DNA of 64,000 nt from Lepidurus packardi (taxonomy: Eukaryota > Arthropoda > Branchiopoda > Notostraca > Triopsidae), in contig JAKZAN010000002.1 of assembly GCA_023053545.1 (NCBI GenBank), forward strand, positions 7,436,790 through 7,500,789, given 5' to 3'. The notes below the pieces were generated by a model, which was not told the origin of the DNA, did no database searches, and saw nothing but the letters and a program-made list of their open reading frames with translations. Position 1 is the stretch's first letter. Each line of letters starts with the position of its first letter. The position numbers were made by a program, and so were the translations under genes. Positions 45,101 to 54,800 of this stretch are shown piece by piece.

Positions 45101-48100
45101 GTAGAGGATAACGAGCAGCGCATGGAGCCAGAGACGACGGGGTTGAGGCTCAAGATACCACAAGGAAGCTACCTGCTGAGTGCGGAGATTCGAACTGTTG
45201 CTCGTAGGAGCAGGGGCGTGGTTAAGAAGCGCTAACGCTAGTGGCAGTAATGCTGAGCCTATTTCCAAATTATGGTCCAGAACTTGGGGCAAGCCTGCCA
45301 AGAATGAGTAGAAAACCGCACTGGAACGCAACTTGAGAGGCGTGACGCAAAATGCCCTGTCTGACGCATTATAACCCACCAAAAGACTTATATGGCGCAG
45401 CACGACATGCTGCATTTTGTTCAATAACTTGTCATCCGTAGCTACTGCCTAAAAAAATCAATAAAAAAAACTTTTGGCTTTCATTGTTTATCGTCTATAA
45501 ATACTTGTTCGGGTCTAGCCAGAAATTGCATGAAAACGAAGATTAGATAATGGAGCGTTTCTGCATCAAAGTCTTCGCTATCTTGGGCCCTTTGCAGAAG
45601 GGCACATACGTGAGCATCTTCGGGTCCACCTCCCATCATTCCTTTGGCTTGCCCATCTAGAAAAAGACAATCAGCCTCAAATTTAGTGATTTGCGCGTTG
45701 AGTCTTTGGGAAGTAGACAAAAGGACGACTCGACAAAAGGACTTCGTGTACCCGACGCAGGGACGCGAACCCCGACTCAAGGACGCCGGGCCCCGACAGG
45801 ACACCAGATCCATAATCTTTTATGGGGCCAATAGCATTTTAAGTTGAAAAACTTTCTGCTCATTGGTTTGCAGCAACTTCGCAGAGATTAGAAAGTGCTT
45901 AAACCGTAGTAAAAAATACATCACAAGAACTCCAGACCCCAACAGAAGGACGCCTAACCTAACCTAATGAAACCTAACCTTGTGACGTATTTTTTTAATA
46001 CGAATTAAACACTTTTCTAATCTCATTGGCGCTTAAGGCTCCCGTATACCTTAGCTCGGCACAGGCGATTACCATGGGGAATTTCTTAACACTTTTTTGA
46101 GAAAACCAGAGCATTTCATGAAAAAATTATTTTATAAAACTCTTGAGCTTGCGAACAGGTAGTGCACAACCAATGCACACTTTTTCCAATGATGAATAAA
46201 TTAGCAATTTGCAAATGAAGTTTGCAACTATGAGTTCGAGAAATCTTGTTCCGAAAATTCGACGACTTGATTTAGGATATTGTGTTGCAACAGCAAACTG
46301 TGGGGACAAGTCGTACTTTTCAGAAGCAAAACAAGCGTAGAAACTTTGCCGGCAATTAGCTATACTTTTCTTTTTTTACTTTCTTACGCAAGGCTTTTGC
46401 AAAGCACTAACAAACGTCCGTGTCGGTTATGACTGTTTCCCATCAATAAGCAAAGGTATATGGGAGCCTTAACGAATGAGAAAAGACTTTTTGAACTCGA
46501 AATGCTATTGGCCCCTTAAAAGATTACGTCCTTCTATCGGGCCCGGCGTCCCTGCGTCGGGTACACGGAGTCCTTTTGTCGAGTCGTTCTTGTGCCGCGT
46601 TGCCGAGTTTTGTACCTATTCCAAAGCGAGAGCTCCGTTGTTTGACCAATGGCGGTAAGGGAAGACGAGGCAAGCGAGGTTCTCGGATAGTGGTCGCAGA
46701 AGAGGCCTCTTTGGCGGCAGCTTTGGCTTCCAATCGATGCGAACTGCGTCCTCTGGCTAAACTGACTGAACGCACGAGTGATAACTTGGAGGGCGTGGTT
46801 GTGAGGGCCATTTCCGCACACAGAGCTTCATACCAACGCAACGCTTCTCGGGCGCGCTGTAACTTCTTCACGAAAGCATCGCTGTTCATGTCACTGTTTT
46901 TCAAATCTACCCAAAGTAACGTAACAATATTACAATTCATTAGAAAAATGTATTTGAGGGAATTAACCAAATAGAAACCTCTAGGGTACGCAATGTCGCC
47001 CGATTTCTGCAGCTGCAGTTGCGCTTCTAAGAATAGCGCGTCCATTCGCTGTAAGAAGAACTTCCAAGTGAGGATTCGACGCTGCGTGAGCGTACTGTAA
47101 AGCATGTAAAGAGTTTGTAAAATGATAGGTCTGTCCACCACGACGCTATCGAATTGCTGTTCTGCGCACCATATCAAACTCTGGACAAAAATTAAAGCTT
47201 AAAAGTCTTCCTTTACGTGTATAAGATTAAAAAACGTAAATACCTGTAGAGCGGCATCATGCATGGTTTCCAAGGTTGCTAATGCCTTGTGGGCTACAAT
47301 TGTGTGAAGATCGTCCAAAGCCGCGACAAGATAGACCAAGGCGTGACTCAGGACGCACTGCAAACTAGCTCCACCCGCTTGCACGGAGGCTAAATGCAGA
47401 AACTGGGTTAAAATGCTGAGCTGATCTAGTAACGCCAATCGTTTGGACCATTCCTTGGCACTATTTGCATCTTCCATTAGCCGCCAAAGTACTTCCCGCC
47501 CCTGCTGGCAGGGAGACGCAGTGGCAAAGCAAAGCCACGCCTATACTGCCCACCTCAGAGTGTTCGGAAGCTAGCAACTGCCACAATCTGCACACAAACT
47601 TGTTACCAAAACCAGCAGGTACATTTTTTAAAAGTTTGTTTTTACTGCGGAATGGTAAGATTTTCTTGGGACCAAATTAGAAAGCCCCGATGGTCCTTAG
47701 CAGCTCGATTTAGGGCGTCTCCATGTAAACACAACGCCGACAAACAGTTTAGGAGATGGCACTGTGCCTCTGAATGTGACAATTTACCCAATTCCTTAAA
47801 AAAACAAAACAGTTTCAGCTACTCAATTGAGAGTCAAATAAAAAGGTACCTGAAGGAGAGCGAAAAGCAATTGCAGTGAAGCAGGCAATTCTTCCAAAAC
47901 TACCTTAAATTTACCATGAGAAGTATGCCAGAAATGAGAATCTTCTGCAGAATTAGCTCCACTCCCTCCTGGCAAGGGTTCGTCGTTTTCGCCCACCAAG
48001 GTTGTCGTCGCAACTTGAGCTTTGGCAATGGCTACAATGAAATAATAGAAATAATTAGTCACTAAGTTACCACATACTAAACTAAAGAATAAAACGTCAC

Positions 48101-51100
48101 ATAAAGACTTTCTATTAATGGTCACATAAACGTCATATTACACAACATCACGATAGCTTTTCCGAATCTTCTTGACTATAGTCAAGAACTTCGACAGTAT
48201 TCGACTCGTTTAATATCAGCCTGAAGCTTTTCCGAATCTTCAGGATTCGATATCCAAATCTTCTTGATTGGGTATCCGAGCCTTCTTCAGATTTGATATC
48301 GAATCTTTTTGACTTGACAACTAAGTTAAACGAACTTACCTACGTCAGTTTCAGTCAACGTAACCGCTTTAGCAACCGCTTTTAGTACTTTCTCTGCTGG
48401 CATACTAGGCGCCAGATCCATAATATCTGCCACGGTGTCAAAACGGGCTTGGAGCTGAACTCCTTGCGTCATGGCCTGCGACATGGACAGTAAACTGCCT
48501 CCTGGTAAACTAGAGAGTCCCAAACCCATTCCTAATCCGACTTTCAAGTCCTCCTTGTCTTTCCCGCCCGATTCCTTGTCTCGTTCCTTCTTTTCGGTGA
48601 CGGAGCTGCTGGTAGCGTTGCTTCCGTTACCTCCGCCGCCTCCCATATCCCACAAATCTTCCTCAAGCGCCTTAAGACATACAAAATCATAAGACTTCCT
48701 CCTTCTACGATAGCTTCAAAAAGGGAATCTTTACCACTTCCTGGGGCAAAACCGTCTGCTCAGGAGCTATGTAGTGAAGCAAACCAGCCAAGAGCTGATA
48801 AAACAGGACTGCTTCCGTACAGTGGTAACAGTCCGGGTGTCCTGGTGCGATGCACGGACCCGGTCCGCAATTACAGCGGACCAGATCGCGTAAAAGTAAA
48901 AGCAAATCCGGATGGACGTTAGGATCTTGGAGCCCGCAATGCCGCGGAATTTCCTGTAACTCTACTTGCTTGTACATTACATCGAGCATGAGAAGATGCA
49001 ATGCCCAGATTTGCTCCACGTCTGAGACTAACAAACTAGTCCCTGACTCCGTCTGACCTTCCCAAAGGTCATTGTCAGACAAGGGTGAAGACGGTTCCGA
49101 ATCTTCCCTAGTTTCCACAACATCTACATGAAAATTTAGTCAAATTATACATTAACGATTGAAATTGATACACGTGGGATAACAGCCAATCACTCACCAA
49201 TGGAAACGTCAGTAGGAGGCGCTGAATGAGCAACCACGCCTTCTCTCATCATGGTAATCAACAGAGGTAAAGGTAAGTGTATTCCCAACAGAGTGAGCAC
49301 TTGCAGCCAACGCAACACTTGGACTTGAGCAGCCGGAGTGCCTTGTTGGAACCGTTGCTGCACGAAACGGTACATAACGGCCGGTTCCATGCCAAGAGGA
49401 CTCATATCCGCGTCCAAAAGTTTGCTTAGGGTACCCCGTACTTCCGCTACCTCTTCTTCTGGCATTTCCTTGGACATCGCTTCCAGCCAATGGGGCATCA
49501 CATGATTCCATAAATCCGCCGAGATGAGATCATACGGTACGAGGCAAAATAGACGCTGGAAGCCTTCTCTTACGCATGATGACTTTCCTTCCAATGTATC
49601 CCTTTTACATTCATACACAAATGAATACCCCTTGATGAAAAATACACTATATTTAGTACCAAGAACCTGCTACGCGAGCAGCAGGAGGTGGATGGGGCAT
49701 CAAGCAGGCCGAAAAAACGTCGAAATAATTTAGGCCAACTTGGTAAATCCAGTCGTGCAAATAATCAGATTTTAGCCTTTCTAGAACTGCTCCAGACTGA
49801 TCTGGAAGAAGAATGTGTTAAAAAACTGCTTTAAAATCGTAAAGAATATCTTACCATCAGAAACGTAGGCGGTGGCATGGAACCACTGAATAATCATAGC
49901 CAAGAGGCGTGGCAGAACATGAGGCGGCAATTCGGGGAGCGGGTTAAGCGGAACTAGAGCTACTAGCAACCATATTCCATATCGTGACAGCAATCTTCGT
50001 TCTTCCAAACCTAAAACACTCCCGCCCACCGATTCTCCGTCGTTTCCACCCATACCGGAATTACTCGTCAGTAATCCTGCTCGACTCAATCTTTCCTGTC
50101 CTTCTTTGCTCTTATCCGAATTGGAATTCGACGCTTGGGCCTCTTTCAGCAAACTAGAGAAGAAAACATGACTCACTAAGTAACAACAAAAATGGATAAT
50201 TAACATCCACACATGCAATTGCGTCAAACAGACGAACAAGAATTCTCGAAAAAGAATCTTATACAGTAGACGTCACTTATTGTGATCGCATATGTCAAGT
50301 GAATAATGATTCTATTAAGCGAGATTTTAATAACCGAAAATCGAAATATGTACCAAAAGAAACAAAGCATCATCTACTTTTTGACACTTTCCCCAGGTTT
50401 CCTTTTCTCGATTCACTACACCCACTATTGTTTATTTGCTAAAGATTTTAAACAATTTTGATAGGGACGATTTTGGAATTCCTAATTTAACGGCTGCTTC
50501 CCTTTCTGGCAATACTTTTAAATTTAACTCGTTGTAAGACTCAATGGCCAGCAACTTCTCTTTTCCATTTAAGTCAACTCTTTTCCTGTTCGTCGCGATT
50601 TTTATATAACCACAAGTCTAAAACACAACTAACACTGCACCTTTGAGGGGCAACAGGACACAAGGACAACTCGACGAAAGGACACCGTGTACCCGACACA
50701 AGGACGCCGGGCCCCGGTAAAAAGACGTCAGGTCTATAATCTTTTATGGGACTAATAGAATTTCGAGTTTAAGTTTCTACTCATTAGTTAAGCGTCACTG
50801 AGATTAGAAAGTACTTTTAGCCGTACTAAAAAATGCGTCACAAGGTTAGGTTAGGCGTCCATCTGTCGGGATGCGGAGTCCTTGTGACGTATTTTTTAAT
50901 ACGTCTTAAGCACTTTCTAATATCGTTGGCGCTTAAGCAATGAACAGAGACTTTTTCAACTAGAGATTTTATTTGTTCCTTAAAAGATTATGGACCTAGC
51001 GTCCTTATGTCGGAGCCCAGCGTCCTTATGCCAGGTATACGGAGTCCTTCTGTCGAGTCACCCTTGCATCTACTTCCCCTTTGAAGCCCACTCCTACGCT

Positions 51101-51780
51101 TTGGTAGGGTTCTCAACACGACATCCCTTCTAATTTTCATTTCCAGTCATTAAAGGAAGTGGACATTCAACTGAATAAGCTGCTCATTTAATTGACTGGT
51201 GAGTTTAGAAGGGATTTCCCCCTTAGCGTAGTGGTAGGCTGGAAATGACAGGATTGGTCAAAACGACGTAAATACAATGTCACTGGTCACTTTGCAAAGA
51301 AAAAGTAAAAATCCTTACTGTTGTTTCGTTACTGTATTCATGTGAAGATTTTTTTTGAAGATTGATTGAAGATTGATTCCAATATCCGAAAGTGTGATTC
51401 TAATACCCGATTAAAATAGTACGAATTTTATCCTTTTGAATCCGTCCTTTAAAATTGTACTCCATAAAGCGGTCGCTTCTAATAACCAGGGATCATAATA
51501 AGCGGCATCTACTGTACCTGACTATGGCTTCAATGACGTAGCTTTGCATTACTGGATCCATGTCCCAAGCTTTCGACAAGGGTCCATGTACCACGTGATC
51601 TCCTCCACGGCGATTGTTGTGGCGAATTGAGGTGCATTGGGCGCAGTACCGAATTGGTTTGTTACCATTATAGCCTGCGCACTCAGGTGCAAAGCAAATA
51701 ATAACAGCCGTTTTATCTGTACTTCGGCAGTTTTTATTTTCACAGAGAACAGCCATCTGTTGCATCGGCAGGAGTCCGTC
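39160..51780 (-). CDS. UNC79: UNC79, NALCN sodium-leak channel complex subunit (5' incomplete)
   Basis: Very large cytosolic scaffold of the NALCN/UNC80/FAM155 complex. Exons: 51518-51780 (cut by gap), 49855-50153, 49660-49801, 49198-49601, 48735-49123, 48340-48670, 47850-48031, 47646-47794, 47244-47587, 46979-47180, 46616-46906, 45505-45656, 44673-45448, 44466-44574, 42200-42463, 41967-42136, 41665-41907, 41443-41597, 40859-41361, 40505-40789, 40127-40389, 39811-40075, 39579-39755, 39398-39520, 39160-39342. About 2,220 codons, against about 2,600 in vertebrates, so roughly 400 N-terminal residues are missing. Diagnostic parts are the Cys-rich start (CENKNC...RYCAQC), QFLRCVLHQLTPN, GFAEQSKTSVLHMSSLFHAF, FWAKITPSILQLVAHSKV and KWLQRLQFKMGQMELQSS. 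All exon phases agree except exon 47244-47587, which carries one base too many near 47495. Three introns hold transposons. Confidence 0.93.
42955..43050. mobile_element. Remnant of the GAC-rich TIR element
   Basis: Contains GGCGTCCTTCTGTC...GTACCCGAC...GTCCTTTTGTCGAGTCGGCC...GTCTACTT. These are the same ends as the copies at 45701-46594 and 50648-51077, but with the interior deleted. Confidence 0.65.
43437..44361. mobile_element. MITE-like TIR element, copy 2 (contains a LINE fragment)
   Basis: Left end AGCCACGTTCGTTTTGACG and right end (reversed) GAGCAGCGTTCATTTTGC, homologous over both arms to copy 1 at 17810-18564. The sequence ...TTTTCTACAAGCACC is continuous with CATGGGTGGAGCAATTG in copy 1, but the two halves are separated here by the LINE insertion. 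Inserted into the Tigger copy. Confidence 0.75.
43624..44178 (+). mobile_element. 5'-truncated non-LTR retrotransposon (LINE) with poly(A)
   Basis: Frame 43624-43950 reads the extreme C-terminus of a LINE ORF2: KLIQLRTTHFPTKCYLKRI, then C-A-C...LPHLLFHCRRINKERAELL, the zinc-knuckle-like tail found after RNase H in many LINEs, ending in TAA at 43948-43950. A 3' UTR and a run of about 17 A (44162-44178) follow. Flanks aagcaccgcccc and aagcaaagcccc look like an imperfect 12-bp target duplication. It is inserted inside MITE copy 2. Confidence 0.85.
45701..46594. mobile_element. GAC-rich TIR element (hAT-like by TSD length)
   Basis: About 894 bp with inverted ends of over 100 bp: ACGACTCGACAAAAGGACT at the left recurs reversed at the right, followed on both sides by CGTGTACCCGACGCAGGGACGC and by AATCTTTTA...GGGGCCAATAGCATTT. 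Flanking GCGCGTTG (45693-45700) and CCGCGTTG (46595-46602) suggest an 8-bp target duplication with one mismatch. The interior contains two TTAGG units but no transposase. It lies inside UNC79 intron 45657-46615. Confidence 0.75.
47490..47502 (-). other. UNC79: Single-base frameshift in UNC79
   Basis: Upstream of this point the frame reads LLASEHSEVGS...SLPAGA. Downstream the correct frame resumes as LWRLMEDANSAKEW, one base out of register. The site is a G run (plus-strand cccgcccc at 47495-47502). Every other exon phase in the gene is consistent. It may be an assembly homopolymer error or a real mutation. Confidence 0.8.
48150..48320. repeat. Short interspersed repeats in a UNC79 intron
   Basis: AGCTTTTCCGAATCTT occurs twice (near 48154 and 48225), and CTTGACTATAGTCAAG (48171-48186) is a perfect 16-bp palindrome. 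Several related GATATC/GAATCTTC blocks follow. Probably a degenerate satellite-like patch in the intron 48032-48339. Confidence 0.6.
50264..51514 (-). mobile_element. Pogo/Tigger-like DNA transposon, copy 2
   Basis: 1,251 bp, with TA target duplications at 50262-50263 and 51515-51516. Terminal repeats are CAGTAGACGTCACTTATT and (reversed right end) CAGTAGATGCCGCTTATT. The minus strand encodes the first CENP-B-type helix-turn-helix of a transposase (RKRVDLNGKEKLLAIESYNE ... EREAAVKLGIPKSSLSKLFK, about 50620-50450), then a stop and the start of the second. The rest of the transposase is deleted. A GAC-rich element (50648-51077) is inserted upstream of the transposase start. It fills nearly all of the UNC79 intron 50154-51517, and the TA at its right end is part of the intron's GTA donor. 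Confidence 0.88.
50648..51077. mobile_element. GAC-rich TIR element nested in Tigger copy 2
   Basis: 430 bp flanked by CCTTTGAG (50640-50647) and CCTTTGAA (51078-51085), an 8-bp duplication with one mismatch. The uninterrupted Tigger copy 1 has the corresponding sequence (CTTCAACGG) once. Ends share GACTCGAC...AAGGAC...GTACCC with the copy at 45701-46594. The interior has two TTAGG units (near 50845). Confidence 0.82.
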
Positions 51781-51880
51781 NNNNNNNNNNNNNNNNNNNN
51801 NNNNNNNNNNNNNNNNNNNNNNNNNNNNNNNNNNNNNNNNNNNNNNNNNNNNNNNNNNNNNNNNNNNNNNNNNNNNNNNN
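51781..51880. other. Assembly gap of 100 N
   Basis: Exactly 100 N, the usual placeholder for a gap of unknown size. It truncates an UNC79 exon in frame. The missing N-terminal UNC79 exons are not found on the right side. Confidence 0.98.
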
Positions 51881-54800
51881 TGTTTCAGTTAAGTTTCAGT
51901 CCGTGGAAATCGATAGAGCTTTTCTTTCCTGTGGTAGAAATAGGAAGCAATCCATCAAAAATTTCGTCAATCCCTTCCTGCTTGGCTATTAGTGGTAATT
52001 GAAGCGTGGGTGGTTCTGAACCCACAACCCTTTCCACGGGGGATTTTGTTATCCGTTTTTAAAAGTCAGGCGAGGTGGGGTTTTGAGGGTTGAGGGTGGT
52101 AGCCTGTGCGCATAACAAGTCAGAAAGCTTTTAAACATTCATCAGCCACAATAGAAGGAGTTTTTTGAGCGAACTTTCTTGCTCTATCTATTAAGTTGCA
52201 CCCTGTTTTTCTTTTTTTACGACTCACATGGTTGGGTAACATGGGCATGGGAGATTTTTCTTGGGCTTTCGTTCTCCTTGAGCGGTGCTAATGTGGTGCG
52301 CAATTGCCTCTTTGAAATTTTTCGCGTAGATCTTTCCGAGGAAAAAGTGTTGACCACTCGCTTTACCGTCCAAACTAAAAAGCTCAGTAACGTTTCTCAT
52401 CAGGTCAGGCGGGAACTAGTAGCGTTACTTCAACTGCTTTACTCGTAAGACAGCCGCGCAGTAATGAATAAGGAAGCGTAACAGAGCGAATGCTGCACCT
52501 AACCGGGGAGTTGTGCCATTACTCCGGCTTGATGTTCTTGTCGCTTGGTGACTTTTTTCTTTTGGACAGAGAAGTGTACTGCACGTCCACTCTACAGGCT
52601 TTCAAGGGCTAGTTGAGATGAGATGCTTTAAAGAGGAAAAAAAGTGTGTGACCTAAACTAGTTTACGCAATAAATGACTCAGTGCGCGTTTATCATTAAA
52701 TTTTTCTTCTTCTGATTAATGTGGCCAGAAAATCAGAGAAAAATAACAAGTGTTTAAGTTGAAACTGCATTGAACGGATATCTTTTGGGGAGTGTATAGC
52801 ACTTTGTTCATTTTTGCGCTGCGGGGGGATTTCTGCGTAATTCCCTGAAATTCGAATATAACGTGACGCATTGGGGATACTTACACCCTTTTGTAATATG
52901 TCAGTAGGGCTTGGTGTAAGTAGATCGTGTTTCAAGTGTGAGTATGACGTGTCACTTTTTTAAGAAGTTCTGGGAATCTACATGCTTTGCAACTGCATAA
53001 GTTCTGCGCAACATGGCCGTTGGAATGCCCCAGCAACACCGGGGTCATGTCTAACTTATTCGTCTCGTTGGGCCCAGTAAAGGCAAAAAGTGGTCAGGAA
53101 TAAAGACAAGGCTCGTGCCATGTTTTCTTGACCAAGTGATGTCCAAGAAAAAAGGATCGATTCTCACTGGACTTCTACCCACCACCCACCCCGAAACACT
53201 CCTCCCTCAAGGAATAAGCCCCCCATTCCCAACCACTTGCCCCTCCTCCGCTCCTAGTTTCTCTCCTATCTTTGGTTGCCCAACTTGAAGTTAGCCGCCT
53301 TGCCGTTTTGACAAGTACCCGGTTTCTTTGTCCCTGTGTGTATGTTAATATCCATCCTAGAAGTCAGCGATGTGTGAAGAAGAACACGGAACTGCCACGG
53401 CCAAAGGAGCCTAGTGCAAATTATGCTCCTCGAGGGCCGTAGGTTTGCTCCTTATTATTCACACTGTTATTATGGATAGCCTTCTATCGCAATCGCAAGC
53501 TTTACACTTTGACTCTTTAGCATCAGCTATATTTCACTGTTCACTGTTAACCTTGCTTTGGGCTATGCTGGGTATACAGCAAAACGCGACAGCCAAAACC
53601 CCCGTTGAGAAATTTGATTCCCTTCGGTGATTAAAGCTTGCCTCTGTGTGCCCCCTTTCGGCAGAACGTAACAACAGGGAAAAAGAAACTGAAAATGATT
53701 GGTAGAGATGACATTCGTCATATTTTTTTGTTTTGTTTTGCTTTTTAGGGAAAATGAAGCAAAACAGGGGACGATTTATATCCCCGGCTTTTGTTTGAAT
53801 GACTGGGCCAAGTAATAACAATTTCTGACGATTTGTCTCTTTTTATTTTTGCGGTTATTTCTGCCAGGACAAATAAATTTCTCAGAAATTATAGACTATT
53901 TTTTACTATGTCAATAACATAAAGGTATCATTTCAGGGTTAAAAAAAATCTACACGTGAAAAAGTTAACGGTTCGCGTTTCTTACCCAGGCTTTCTATGC
54001 TTGGGGGATTATTTCTTCTTAAATTGATAACATGAAAATTTCCATTTTACATAACAGTTGAGCGTTCTACTTTTTGTGCAGATATTGTAGTTATATTTCT
54101 CGTAGTTCTCTGGATTTGTCTGTGTAGAAACATCCAAGATTCTTATAAGAATATATAATTATTTGCACACCAAAAGGGTCATTTGTGTTGAAATATAATT
54201 ATCAGAAGAAATTTCGGGAGAAATCACACCTCGGCTAACTTTACCATAGATTTTCTTCACACCGGGAAGAAGATGTTGCAAGGATGCTGGTTGCAACGTA
54301 ATGATCCCTGTTTTATATACCGTGCACTAATTAAGTTTCACTTGCATCTGCGCCCAGATTAGCAGCAAGACAGTCTGTGACGCTGAGAGCCCAGTAAGAA
54401 GAGGGTAAGGAAAGATCCCTCAAGAGCAAGAGCTTAAAACTGATGATGTCAGAGCGCCCCCCAGAGGCTTATTTGCTCTGAGATATAGGAAATAACGAGC
54501 AGGTTAGTTATATCAACGAGAGCCGATCAAACTTGTTAAATTTTCTTTTTATCTTTTTATCAACTTTGCTAACGGCTTGGCTTTTTAGGCCCCAGTTTCC
54601 AGATAATTTTAAGGTAACAATAAATAAAAAAAAATGTTTTGAATCAGGAGGCTGAGAGTAATTCAGAAGATTATGCTTGCGTAAGTACGAAAGCAAATGG
54701 AAGTCATAATTATTTGAAGTTTTAATTTCAGTGGCAGCACAGTGACTTTGTGCAACCTCTCCACATAATCTCTGCGGAAATTGCTAGCCTGCCAAAAGTG

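Noticed and set aside
45035..45235. Plus-strand ORFs within 44700-45400
   Set aside because: Shadows of the UNC79 exon 44673-45448.
46524..46620. UNC79 coding exon disrupted by a transposon (the frame reads straight into the element)
   Set aside because: A GTACAA donor at 46615 and a TTTTTCTAG acceptor at 45657 restore the frame exactly (ATA-G/AT-GGG), so the element is intronic.
51890..52060. Possible minus-strand exon next to the gap (frame with KQEGIDEIFDGLLP)
   Set aside because: The frame looks slightly coding, but it does not match UNC79, has no good splice borders and is closed by a stop on both sides.
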